Below, in pieces: positions 12,847 to 20,505 of a stretch of DNA of 23,940 nucleotides. The translations under genes were made by a program, and so were the position numbers. The notes beneath the pieces are model-generated. The model was not told the DNA's origin and searched no databases. It saw only the letters and a list, made by a program, of their open reading frames with translations. This DNA comes from Janthinobacterium sp. (GTDB lineage: Bacteria; Pseudomonadota; Gammaproteobacteria; Burkholderiales; Burkholderiaceae_D): assembly GCA_003482555.1 (NCBI GenBank), contig DMYQ01000021.1, positions 19,161 through 43,100 on the forward strand, read 5' to 3'. Position 1 is the stretch's first letter. The number at the start of each line of letters is the position of its first letter.

Positions 12847-14264
12847 AGCGGCCACCGGGCCGCTGGCGCGCCGCCTTGGCCGCGACCGTCCTGGCGGCGC
12901 CCCTGCTGGCCGGCGCCCAGGACGCGGCCCCGTCCGCCGCGGCGGCGCAAGTGTCGCGCGGCCGGTATCTGGCGACGGCGGCCGATTGCATCGCCTGCCA
13001 CACCGTCGACGCGCGCAAACCCTTCGCCGGCGGCTATCCGATCGCGACGCCCTTGGGCACGATTTACGGCCCGAACCTGACACCGGATCGGGAAACGGGC
13101 ATAGGCGCCTGGAGCGACGAGCAATTCGTGCGCGCCCTGCACGAGGGCGTCGGCAAGAACGGCGAACATCTGTATCCAGCCTTTCCCTACACCGCGTTCA
13201 CGAAGCTGTCGCGCGATGACGTGCTGGCCATCAAGGCGTATCTGTTCAGCCTGCCTGCCATCAAACAGCGCGCGCCCGACAATCAACTGTCCTTTCCCTT
13301 TAACCAGCGCTGGCTGCTGGCCGGCTGGAAACTGCTGAATTTCACGCCCGGCCCGCTGACCGGGGCGGACGCCGGCAAGAGCGCCGAATGGAAGCGCGGC
13401 GCCTACCTGGCCGAAGGTCTGGCCCATTGCCAGGAATGCCACACCCCGCGCACCTTGACGATGGGATTGAATAAAAAGCTCGCTTACGGCGGCTCATCCC
13501 TGGCTGGCTGGACGGCGTTCAATATCAGCGCCGATCCGCTGAGCGGTATCGGCGGCTGGAGCGATGCCGAATTGGCCACCTATCTGCACGGCGGATCGGT
13601 GGCGGGCAAGGCCTCGGCCGCCGGCCCCATGGCCGAAGCCATCGACAACAGCCTGCGCCACCTGCGCCCCGACGATATGGCTGCGCTGGTGACTTATTTG
13701 CGGGGCGTCGCGCCCATCCACGAGGCCGTTGACGCCAAGCCGCGCTACGCTTTCGGGGCGCCGGCCAGCGACGACGCCAGTCTGCGCGGCGCGGCCGGGG
13801 TCGGCGTCAGCGCTGTCGCCTCCGGCGTCGCCGAACTGTTCAGCGGCAATTGCGCCAGTTGCCACAGCGCGGCCGGGGCCGGCAGCGGCGACGCTTACTA
13901 TCCATCCTTGCTGCACAACAGCACTGTCGGCGCCAACGATCCCGGCAATCTGGTGATGGTGATACTGCGGGGCGTCAAGCGCGAGGGAGACGCTGGTGCC
14001 GTTTTCATGCCGGGCTTCGGCGAGCATTTGAGCGATGCCCAGATTGCCGACTTGAGCAATTACCTGTTGCGGCAATTCGGCGATGGGAGCGCTGTCGTGA
14101 CGGAAAAATTTGTGGCGCAACAAAGGCGCGGCGGCCCGGCCTCGGCTTTACCCAGGCTCATGATGGGTGGGGCTGCGCTCGGATTATTTGGCGTCCTGGC
14201 GCTGCTGTCGTGGTGGTACAAGCGGCGCAAAAAAACCGGCCAGACACCGCTGGTGGAAGTATGA
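12843..14264 (+). CDS. membrane-anchored triheme cytochrome c subunit of the dehydrogenase
   Basis: The start is a GTG at 12843 overlapping the flavoprotein stop (GTGA), preceded by GGGGGAG; it gives a signal peptide (residues 1-24, ending LLAGAQ) and 473 aa. Three heme c motifs are present: CIACH (49-53), CQECH (196-200) and CASCH (337-341). A single membrane helix near the C-terminus (about 439-457) and a basic tail anchor it. It should pass electrons from the flavoprotein to ubiquinone or an oxidase. Met263 and Met389 are plausible sixth ligands for hemes 2 and 3, but there is no Met between residues 49 and 195, so heme 1 must have a different or open sixth position. Confidence 0.93.
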   Translation: MKRPPGRWRAALAATVLAAPLLAGAQDAAPSAAAAQVSRGRYLATAADCIACHTVDARKPFAGGYPIATPLGTIYGPNLTPDRETGIGAWSDEQFVRALHEGVGKNGEHLYPAFPYTAFTKLSRDDVLAIKAYLFSLPAIKQRAPDNQLSFPFNQRWLLAGWKLLNFTPGPLTGADAGKSAEWKRGAYLAEGLAHCQECHTPRTLTMGLNKKLAYGGSSLAGWTAFNISADPLSGIGGWSDAELATYLHGGSVAGKASAAGPMAEAIDNSLRHLRPDDMAALVTYLRGVAPIHEAVDAKPRYAFGAPASDDASLRGAAGVGVSAVASGVAELFSGNCASCHSAAGAGSGDAYYPSLLHNSTVGANDPGNLVMVILRGVKREGDAGAVFMPGFGEHLSDAQIADLSNYLLRQFGDGSAVVTEKFVAQQRRGGPASALPRLMMGGAALGLFGVLALLSWWYKRRKKTGQTPLVEV

Positions 14265-14277
14265 CTCAGGGCCTGTC

Positions 14278-15087
14278 TCAGGGCCGGGCGGCGCCGTCGA
14301 TGCCGCCGCTGCGGCGGCGAAATTCATCGGGCGTGATGCCCATCATCCGGTGAAACATCGCGATGAAGGCCGACGAAGTGCTGTAGCCGAGTTCCAGCGC
14401 CACCGCTTGCACCGCCACCTTGGCGTCCAGCATGGGCAGGGCGCTCACCAGACGCAGGCGCTGGCGCCATTCGCTGAAGGACATGCCCAGCTCGCGCTGG
14501 CAGCGCCGCGACAGGGTGCGCTCGGTGCTGTGCACGGTCAGCGCCCACGCCGCCAGCGAACGGTTGTCGCTCGGGCTGCGCCGCAGCGCGTCAAGCACCT
14601 GGGTCAGGGTCGCGTCGCTCGCCATCGGCAGATAACTGTCGTGACGGGGCGCCAGGCCGAGTTGGTCGACCAGCACTTGCATCAGGCGCGCGTCTTCGTC
14701 GCTGCGGGGGTAGTTGACCTGGCGCGCCGACAGATCGGCCAGGATGGATTTGATGACGGGGCCGACCATCAGGGTGCAAGCCTCGGCCGGCAGCCTTGCG
14801 CACAGCTCCCGCGACAGATACAGCGAGCAAAAACTGGCCTCGACGCGGTTGCTGCCAAGGTGCTCGACGTCGGGCGGCAGCCAGATGCCGAAATGGGGCG
14901 GCGCCAGATAGTTGCGCTTTGCCAGCGCCACCTCCATCACGCCGCTGAACGAATACACGAACTCGCCCCAGTCGTGCCGGTGGCGCGGGTAGCTGCTGCC
15001 GCTGAGCAGTTTTTCACTGCGGATGTAAACCGGATGGGGTAGCTTGTCGCTAAACGGCGGGAGGCGAACGGTCGTCTGGATGTGCAT
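14278..15087 (-). CDS. AraC-family transcriptional regulator
   Basis: The 269-aa protein has an N-terminal cupin sensor domain (PRHRHDWGEFVYSFSGVMEV, about 35-53, with the H-x-H and Glu of the cupin metal/ligand motif) and a C-terminal double helix-turn-helix (about 174-257). The latter includes LAAWALTVHSTERTLSRRCQ for the first HTH and VALELGYSTSSAFIAMFHRM for the second, the classic AraC/XylS pattern. It is divergently transcribed from the EamA exporter at 15423, so that transporter is its most likely target. Its 3' end is 13 bp from the end of the cytochrome gene. The inducer is unknown. Confidence 0.93.
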   Translation of the reverse strand: MHIQTTVRLPPFSDKLPHPVYIRSEKLLSGSSYPRHRHDWGEFVYSFSGVMEVALAKRNYLAPPHFGIWLPPDVEHLGSNRVEASFCSLYLSRELCARLPAEACTLMVGPVIKSILADLSARQVNYPRSDEDARLMQVLVDQLGLAPRHDSYLPMASDATLTQVLDALRRSPSDNRSLAAWALTVHSTERTLSRRCQRELGMSFSEWRQRLRLVSALPMLDAKVAVQAVALELGYSTSSAFIAMFHRMMGITPDEFRRRSGGIDGAARP

Positions 15088-15422
15088 AGATTATCAATGA
15101 ATTATTATGAAATTTCGATGGCGGAAGCGAACAAAGAGCAGGGCGCCGACATCGACTTTCGCCTGCGATTTATTGCCAGGCAAGTTCTTCATCACGCCGG
15201 CAATGCCAGCACTGGCGCAAGGAAAGTGGAAATTTCGCCATCGCGAGGCCGATTCCCTGTATGGCTTGTCTGGTTTGCACTATATCATCCCAGGCCGCCA
15301 GTCCTATAATTGATCGTCGACAAGTCGTCGACGGCAATGGGGCCGGACATGTACAAATTTTCATCTCTTCACGACCGGATATCCGGCCCGCAACTTGCCG
15401 CCGGCGCGCGCGGGAGGGGCCG
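15088..15422. promoter_or_regulatory. 335-bp divergent regulatory region between the AraC gene and exporter
   Basis: The region has no convincing gene. TATAAT at 15305-15310 is a perfect -10 on the plus strand with no good -35 at 16-18 bp, which fits an activator-dependent promoter. TCGTCGAC occurs twice, 11 bp apart (15314-15321, 15325-15332), so the copies lie on one face of the helix. CCGGATATCCGG (15375-15386) is a perfect 12-bp palindrome in the leader. These are candidate operator sites for the AraC regulator or another factor. Confidence 0.5.
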
Positions 15423-16325
15423 ATGAGCGGCGCCCGCAAGGCGCTCGATGGCTACGCCATGCTGTTGATGCTGGGGCTGTGTCTGTGCTGGGGTTTTCAG
15501 CAGGTGGCCGTGAAGGCGACGGCTGTCAGCATGAGTCCGATGTTGCAGACGGGCTTGCGCTCGGCCGGTGCCGCGTTGTTGGTGTGCGGCTTGATGTGGT
15601 GGCGCGGCAAGTCCTTTTCCATCCGCGACGGCACGCTGCTGCCCGGTATCGCCGCCGGCGTGCTGTTCGCGGGCGAGTTTCTGTGCGTGTCGATCGCGCT
15701 GAACCACACCTCGGCCTCGCATGTCGTGGTCTTTCTGTACGCCGCCCCCATCTTCACCGTGCTCGGCCTGCACTGGGGCGTGGCCGGCGAGCGCCTGGGC
15801 CGCCTGCAGTGGCTCGGCATCTGGGGCGCCTTCGCCGGCATCGCGCTGGCCTTTTCAAGCGGCTTCGACGGTGCGGCGGACGCTTGGCAGCAGACCTTGA
15901 TCGGCGACGCCTGCGCTCTGCTGGCCAGCCTGTTCTGGGCGGCGACCACCATCCTGGTGCGCCGTTCGGTGCTGTCCGAGGCGGCCCCGACCACCACCTT
16001 GCTGTACCAACTGGTGGTGGCGGCCGTCATCTTGCTGACCATCGCGCTCGGCGCCGGCGACGGGGCGGCCGTGTCGATGACCGGCATGGCCTGGGCCAGC
16101 CTGTTCTTTCAGGTGGTAATCATCGCCTTCGCCAGTTATCTGACCTGGTTCTGGATGTTGCGACGCTACCTGACGTCGCGCCTCTCCGCCTTTTCTTTCC
16201 TGACGCCGCTGTTCGGGGTCGGCTTTGGGGTGTTGCTGCTGCATGAACAACTGGGCGCCCGCTTCGCCGCCGGCGCCTTGCTGGTCTTGGGCGGCATCGT
16301 GCTGGTCAATCTGCGCCGCAACTGA
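15423..16325 (+). CDS. EamA/DMT-family membrane transporter
   Basis: The 300-aa protein starts at the ATG at 15423 after GGGAGGGG (15412-15419). About ten hydrophobic helices are arranged as two EamA repeats. The first begins LLMLGLCLCWGFQQVAVK, with the usual W-G-x-x-x-x-x-x-K, and the second begins IGDACALLASLFWAATTILVRR. The family exports small metabolites such as amino acids, nucleosides or purines; the substrate here is unknown. The upstream in-frame extension is rejected because it crosses the promoter region and has no ribosome binding site. Probably controlled by the divergent AraC regulator. Confidence 0.93.
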   Translation: MSGARKALDGYAMLLMLGLCLCWGFQQVAVKATAVSMSPMLQTGLRSAGAALLVCGLMWWRGKSFSIRDGTLLPGIAAGVLFAGEFLCVSIALNHTSASHVVVFLYAAPIFTVLGLHWGVAGERLGRLQWLGIWGAFAGIALAFSSGFDGAADAWQQTLIGDACALLASLFWAATTILVRRSVLSEAAPTTTLLYQLVVAAVILLTIALGAGDGAAVSMTGMAWASLFFQVVIIAFASYLTWFWMLRRYLTSRLSAFSFLTPLFGVGFGVLLLHEQLGARFAAGALLVLGGIVLVNLRRN

Positions 16326-16554
16326 GCGCCGGCCGCGCCGGGATTGTTTCGGATTTCGCAATAGTGCATTGTGAGTTTTCTCCCGGGCGGCGCGGCACGA
16401 TGCCATATCTGTCAAGAAGGTGCGGAGTTGCTTCGACATTCGAAATGGCCTGAAGTCGCGTCACCGCGCCATCGCCCGCCGGTGATTTCAGTGTCGCGCA
16501 TGGCCGCATGATCGAGTCCAGGCGGCTCAGGCATGGCGTCGCTGACGAGCGGTT

Positions 16555-17061
16555 TCAGGCGCTGGTCTGCAGGGATCCCAGGATGCCCTGGGCGAAGGAA
16601 TCGGCGATGACGGTGCCGGCCGCGCCCGGGTTGACGTTCAAGATGCTGGCCCAACCGGCGGAAACGCCTTCGGACGACAGGCTTTGCACGGGACCGCCGC
16701 TGGAATAGATGCCGGACTCGGCCGGTGTGGCGGAAGAGAGCGTGCCGACCACGGCTTGATCGAGCGACAGTTGCGATTGTTGCGCGTTGGCGGTCGCGTC
16801 GCTGCCGACCGCCGGGATCGCGGCCGGAGTGGGCGCCGTTCCCGCCTGCAGTATCGCGTTGAGCAAGCCTTGTGGACTGTACACTTGCAAATTCGTCAGC
16901 GAGCCGCCGAAAGTGGCGACCACGCTCGCTTCGCTGGACAGGCTCACGGCCAGACTGGCCAAGCCGGCGTTGCCGGTGCCGGCCACGGGAATGGGCTTGT
17001 TCACGGCCGCGGGCGCAAGCGGCGGCGGACTGGCGGAGATGGATGCGATGGAAGTGCTCAT
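16555..17061 (-). CDS. Ser/Ala/Gly-rich hypothetical protein (168 aa)
   Basis: The protein is low in charge and rich in Ser, Ala, Gly and Pro, with no signal peptide by eye, no membrane helix and no catalytic motif. The segments LASLAVSLSSEASVVATFGG and SSGGPVQSLSSEGVSAGWASIL look like short beta or loop elements. I recall no named family, though similar small orphans occur near appendage or exported-protein genes in this bacterial group; that is only an impression. A good promoter lies just upstream (17107-17134). The Shine-Dalgarno is weak. It seems to be transcribed alone. Confidence 0.7.
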   Translation of the reverse strand: MSTSIASISASPPPLAPAAVNKPIPVAGTGNAGLASLAVSLSSEASVVATFGGSLTNLQVYSPQGLLNAILQAGTAPTPAAIPAVGSDATANAQQSQLSLDQAVVGTLSSATPAESGIYSSGGPVQSLSSEGVSAGWASILNVNPGAAGTVIADSFAQGILGSLQTSA

Positions 17062-17106
17062 GGCTGGCCTGACGATTGTTCGGTGGAAATACGAGGATAC
17101 CTGTTT

Positions 17107-17134
17107 ACTATAGCCTGTCGCGCGCGATGCGCAA
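17107..17134 (-). promoter_or_regulatory. sigma70-type promoter for the 16555-17061 gene
   Basis: On the minus strand TTGCGC (17129-17134) is followed after 16 bp by TATAGT (17107-17112). The start of transcription would be about 40 nt before the ATG at 17061. The -10 matches consensus at 5 of 6 positions and the -35 at 4 of 6. Confidence 0.6.
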
Positions 17135-17166
17135 GCTATCTTGCCCGTTCGGCAAACTATGAGCGC

Positions 17167-17718
17167 TCAGGCCGACACCGTCAACAGCCGCACCTGGTTC
17201 AAGCGGCGGCGCTGCTCGGCGTGCCGGGCGTCATGCGACAGGAACATGGTGCCGACGTCGAACCATTGCTCGCTCGAAAAAACACGCTGGGCCAGCGGCA
17301 GCAATTCCTGCTCTTCCTTCGCCAGCCGTTCCAACACGTTTTCGCAATAACGCTCCAGGGTGCAGACCAGCATGCGGATTTGCGCGCCGCCCTTGGCGAA
17401 CGCCAGGTGCAGGCGCCGGCGCACCGAGCGCAGCATGTTGCTGCCGACCCGGTTCAGCGATTCCAGGTCGGCCAGTAAATGATCGGCCTCGTGGGTGGCG
17501 TGGCGCACGGCGGGCATCAGGCATTCCTTGACCTTGTGCTGGTGGCGCGCCTCGGCGAAGCCGGCCAGTTCGTCGAGCTGGACTTGCAGGCGGGCCGGGT
17601 CGAGCCGGTGCGGCCGGCCGGCGTGCGCTTGCAGGTAATGGCGGATACGCGAAATGATGCCGCGCTCCTTGTTTTGCTCGACGTATAAGGTCAGCAAGGC
17701 ATAGGTGGCAATTAACAT
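17167..17718 (-). CDS. helical hemerythrin-like domain protein (183 aa)
   Basis: A strong AAGGAG (17726-17731) sits 7 nt before the ATG at 17718. The protein appears all-helical. Its C-terminal half has the pattern of hemerythrin/HHE proteins: HATHEADHLLADLESLN (73-89, with His76 and His80), then YCENVLERLAKEEQELLPLA (124-143, with the EE-x-x-LLP motif). If so it may carry a di-iron site that binds O2 or NO, or buffers iron. The usual ligand set is not fully conserved by eye, so binding is uncertain. No signal peptide is seen. It lies upstream of the Ser/Ala-rich gene, which has its own promoter. Confidence 0.75.
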   Translation of the reverse strand: MLIATYALLTLYVEQNKERGIISRIRHYLQAHAGRPHRLDPARLQVQLDELAGFAEARHQHKVKECLMPAVRHATHEADHLLADLESLNRVGSNMLRSVRRRLHLAFAKGGAQIRMLVCTLERYCENVLERLAKEEQELLPLAQRVFSSEQWFDVGTMFLSHDARHAEQRRRLNQVRLLTVSA

Positions 17719-18064
17719 ATGTCTACTCCTTGGAAATTTCCAGCCCGGTTCGTCTGGTGTGTCCGCGCATTGCGGCGCGCGGCGCCGGGGCGATGGAAAT
17801 CTCGTGATGGGAAATACAGAGGAGTCTTACCTTAGCCCTCTGGAAGGGGGAGTGATGCCGACTTTACAATTGCTTACATGGGCGGCGCAACCCGCACTGA
17901 GCGTCACGTTTTGTTACATCAAGCTCGCTTGCAGGGCCGTCGTGGGTGCGTTGGCGCACAGAGCGAGTCCGTGATCGGGGCTAAGTTGTAGCGGTGCATG
18001 GAAAACATCATGCGGCCAGCTTTGCGGCAAGCATTCATGCGGCAAGCTTTGATCCGAGATAAAA
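17719..18064. promoter_or_regulatory. 346-bp divergent region with several repeat families
   Basis: No gene is seen. TGGAAATTTCCA (17731-17742) is a perfect 12-bp palindrome touching the ribosome binding site of the minus-strand gene. TTTACA (17863-17868) and CTTACA (17873-17878) form a 10-bp-phased direct repeat, and GTTACA (17913-17918) is exactly 40 bp further on; such spacing is typical of OmpR-type response-regulator sites. TGCGGC(C/A)AGC occurs three times just before the plus-strand start (18011, 18023, 18038). Confidence 0.5.
18009..18051 (+). repeat. TGCGGC(C/A)AGC triple repeat in the leader of the DUF6600 gene
   Basis: CATGCGGCCAGCTTTG (18009-18024) and CATGCGGCAAGCTTTG (18036-18051) are 16-bp copies with one mismatch, and the core TGCGGCAAGC recurs between them at 18023-18032. 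The repeats end 13 bp before the ATG at 18065. They may be a small local duplication or a binding site in the untranslated leader. Confidence 0.6.
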
Positions 18065-20410
18065 ATGACAAAAAAATTTCGTAACAAGCAATTATTGACG
18101 GTGATGTTGGGCGCGACGGCGCTCGGCTTCGCCGCGCCGGCCTTGGCTGATCCGCCCAGCCGGGTGGCGCGTCTGGCCTACAGCAGCGGCGCCGTGAGTT
18201 TTTCGCCGGCGGGCGACGACGACTGGGTGGCGGCTTCCGTGAACCGGCCCCTGATCGACGGTGATCGCCTGTGGGCCGACCCCGGCGCGCGCGACGAATT
18301 GCAGATCGGCGGTGCCGCCATCCGCATGAGCGGCGACACCTTGCTCACCCTGCTCAACGTGGACGACCGCCTGACCCAGTTGCAACTCTCGCAGGGACGG
18401 CTGAACTTCAAGGTGCGCCGCCTGAATCCCGATGAAGTGCTGGAAATCGATACGCCCAATCTCGCCTTTTCGATCCGTCAGCCGGGCGAGTACCGCATCG
18501 ACGTCGATCCGCAGGGAAACGCGACGACGGTGGCCGTGCACAGCGGCCAGGGCGAGGCTTATGGGGAAGGCAATGCCTATCTGATCGATCGCCAGCAATC
18601 CTACCGTTTCGGCGGCACGGATTTGCGCGACTCCCAATTCGCCGAGCTGGCGCCGGCCGACGAATTCGATCACTGGACGGCGGAACGCGACCGCCGCATC
18701 GACAATTCGCAAGCGGGCCGTTACGTCTCGCACGACATGGTCGGCTACGAAGACTTGGACCAGAACGGCACCTGGCGCGAAGTCCAGGGTTACGGCAATG
18801 TGTGGACGCCGTCCCATGTGTCGGCCGACTGGGCTCCCTACCACGACGGTCACTGGTCCTGGGTCGAGCCTTGGGGCTGGACCTGGGTCGACGACGCGCC
18901 CTGGGGTTTCGCGGTTTCGCATTACGGCCGCTGGGCCAACATGCAGGGCAGCTGGGCCTGGGTGCCGGGCCCGGCGGCGGCCCGTCCCGTGTACGCGCCT
19001 GCGCTGGTGGTGTTTGTCGGCGGCGGCAACTTGCGCCTGTCCCAGGGCGGCGGGGGCGGCGGCATGGCCTGGTTCCCGCTGGCGCCGCGTGAAGTCTATC
19101 GGCCTTCTTATCACGTCAGCCAGAACTACATCACGAACATCAATACCAGTAACACGACGCTGAACCAGACGCAAATCACAAATGTGTACAACAACGTCAC
19201 CAATATCACCTATGTGAACCGGCAAGTGAAAGGGGCCGTGGTGGCGGTGCCGACGGCAGCCTTCGTGCATGCGCAGCCGGTCAGGAAAGCGGCCGTGGTG
19301 GTGCCAGTCAACGTGCTGGCCAGCGCGCCCGTGGCCCAGCTTGCGGCCGTCGCGCCCCAGCATGCCAGCCTGGGCGGCAATGGCATGGCCGGCCATCGCC
19401 CGGCCGCCGCCGTCCTGGCGCGGCAGGTGATCGTCAAGACGGCGCCGCCGCCGCCGCCGCCGCCATTCGCGCAACGGCAAACGGCGCTGGCCGCGAACGC
19501 CGGACGGCCGCTGGAACCGGCCGCCGTCGCCGGCTTGCAAGCGGCCGCACCGAAGCCGGCGGCACCGCAATTCAAGGTGCTGCATCCGGCGCCGGCCGGC
19601 GCGCCCTTGGGCAAACCGCCGGCCCACCCGCCCGCCACGCTGGCCCAGCACCCGCTAGCGCCGGTGCCAGCGGCCGCGCCATCGTCCGTGCCGGGTGCCC
19701 TGCCGGCGCCAGGCGCGCCGGGCGGCACGCACCCGGCCGTGCCCGCGCCGGTGTCGCCGGCCCAGGCGGCGCAGCACGCGGCCAATGCGGCGCATCTGGC
19801 CGCCGGCGCACCATTGCCGGGCGCGGCAACGCCGCTTGATGCGAAGGCGCCCCAGCACCCGCAAGCCAAGCCGGAAGAGCAGCGCCACGAGCGCGATTCC
19901 GCGTTCAACGCGGCCGGCAAGGCGGGCGAGGCGCCGCACGATCACAATGCGGCCCCGGGCACGGACGGCAAGCCAGGCGTCCCGGCACATGAGATCGATC
20001 CTGCCCAGCACCTGGCCGGCAAGCCCGATGGCGCGCAGCAAGAACGCGAACGGGCGGCGGCCGAAAGGCGCGCCAGCACCGGCATTGCGATGCCGGATGC
20101 GCACCCGGCGCCGGTCGCGCCTCAGCATGCCGAGCCGAAACCCGAGCGCGCGCCGGAACGCCCGCCGGTGGCGCATCCGCCCATCCAGCAGCCTGAGATG
20201 GCGCCGCATCCGGCGCCGCCGAAGCCCGAGCATCACGGGGCGGAAGCGGCGCACACCGCCGCAGCCAAGCCGGTCGAGGCGAAGCCGGCCGAACCGAAAC
20301 CGGCGCCGCAACATCCGCCGGCCGCCGCCAAAGCGCATGAGCACGAGGAAGGTGCCCAGCACAAGGATCAGCGTAAGGACGGCCATGGCGAAGAGGCCAA
20401 ACATGAATAA
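18065..20410 (+). CDS. exported FecR-like/DUF6600 protein with Pro/Ala/His-rich tail (781 aa)
   Basis: A Sec signal peptide (residues 1-28, ending PALA) precedes a FecR-like beta domain (about 35-180; SGAVSFSP, LIDGDRLW, TPNLAFSIRQPGEYRIDV). Next is the Trp/Tyr/Gly-rich DUF6600 block (about 222-301; HDGHWSWVEPWGWTWVDDAP, HYGRWANMQGSWAWVPGP). An Asn/Thr-rich strand segment follows (about 353-388), then a long disordered Pro/Ala/His/Lys-rich tail to the C-terminus. It probably sits in the periplasm or envelope, with the tail spanning or binding the wall; this is inference. There is no enzyme motif. The Shine-Dalgarno is weak. The TPR gene starts 95 bp downstream on the same strand. Confidence 0.9.
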   Translation: MTKKFRNKQLLTVMLGATALGFAAPALADPPSRVARLAYSSGAVSFSPAGDDDWVAASVNRPLIDGDRLWADPGARDELQIGGAAIRMSGDTLLTLLNVDDRLTQLQLSQGRLNFKVRRLNPDEVLEIDTPNLAFSIRQPGEYRIDVDPQGNATTVAVHSGQGEAYGEGNAYLIDRQQSYRFGGTDLRDSQFAELAPADEFDHWTAERDRRIDNSQAGRYVSHDMVGYEDLDQNGTWREVQGYGNVWTPSHVSADWAPYHDGHWSWVEPWGWTWVDDAPWGFAVSHYGRWANMQGSWAWVPGPAAARPVYAPALVVFVGGGNLRLSQGGGGGGMAWFPLAPREVYRPSYHVSQNYITNINTSNTTLNQTQITNVYNNVTNITYVNRQVKGAVVAVPTAAFVHAQPVRKAAVVVPVNVLASAPVAQLAAVAPQHASLGGNGMAGHRPAAAVLARQVIVKTAPPPPPPPFAQRQTALAANAGRPLEPAAVAGLQAAAPKPAAPQFKVLHPAPAGAPLGKPPAHPPATLAQHPLAPVPAAAPSSVPGALPAPGAPGGTHPAVPAPVSPAQAAQHAANAAHLAAGAPLPGAATPLDAKAPQHPQAKPEEQRHERDSAFNAAGKAGEAPHDHNAAPGTDGKPGVPAHEIDPAQHLAGKPDGAQQERERAAAERRASTGIAMPDAHPAPVAPQHAEPKPERAPERPPVAHPPIQQPEMAPHPAPPKPEHHGAEAAHTAAAKPVEAKPAEPKPAPQHPPAAAKAHEHEEGAQHKDQRKDGHGEEAKHE

Positions 20411-20505
20411 GCAGTGCCCGGCGCGCCTGGGGGGCTTGCGGCCCAAACCCTTGATTTACGGCGTGCCAACCCAAAATGTAGCTCATCTTGAAAGGATATC
20501 GAACC

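Noticed and set aside
14265..14285. CTCAGGGCC direct repeat between the cytochrome and AraC genes
   Set aside because: Only two 9-bp copies in a 13-bp intergenic gap, partly coding; probably chance.
15082..15309. Plus-strand frame in the AraC/EamA intergenic region
   Set aside because: No ribosome binding site, no similarity, and it covers a region that must hold promoters.
19440..19464. GCC-type trinucleotide run in the DUF6600 gene as a phase-variable repeat
   Set aside because: It encodes a polyproline stretch in frame; length changes in units of three would not switch the gene off.
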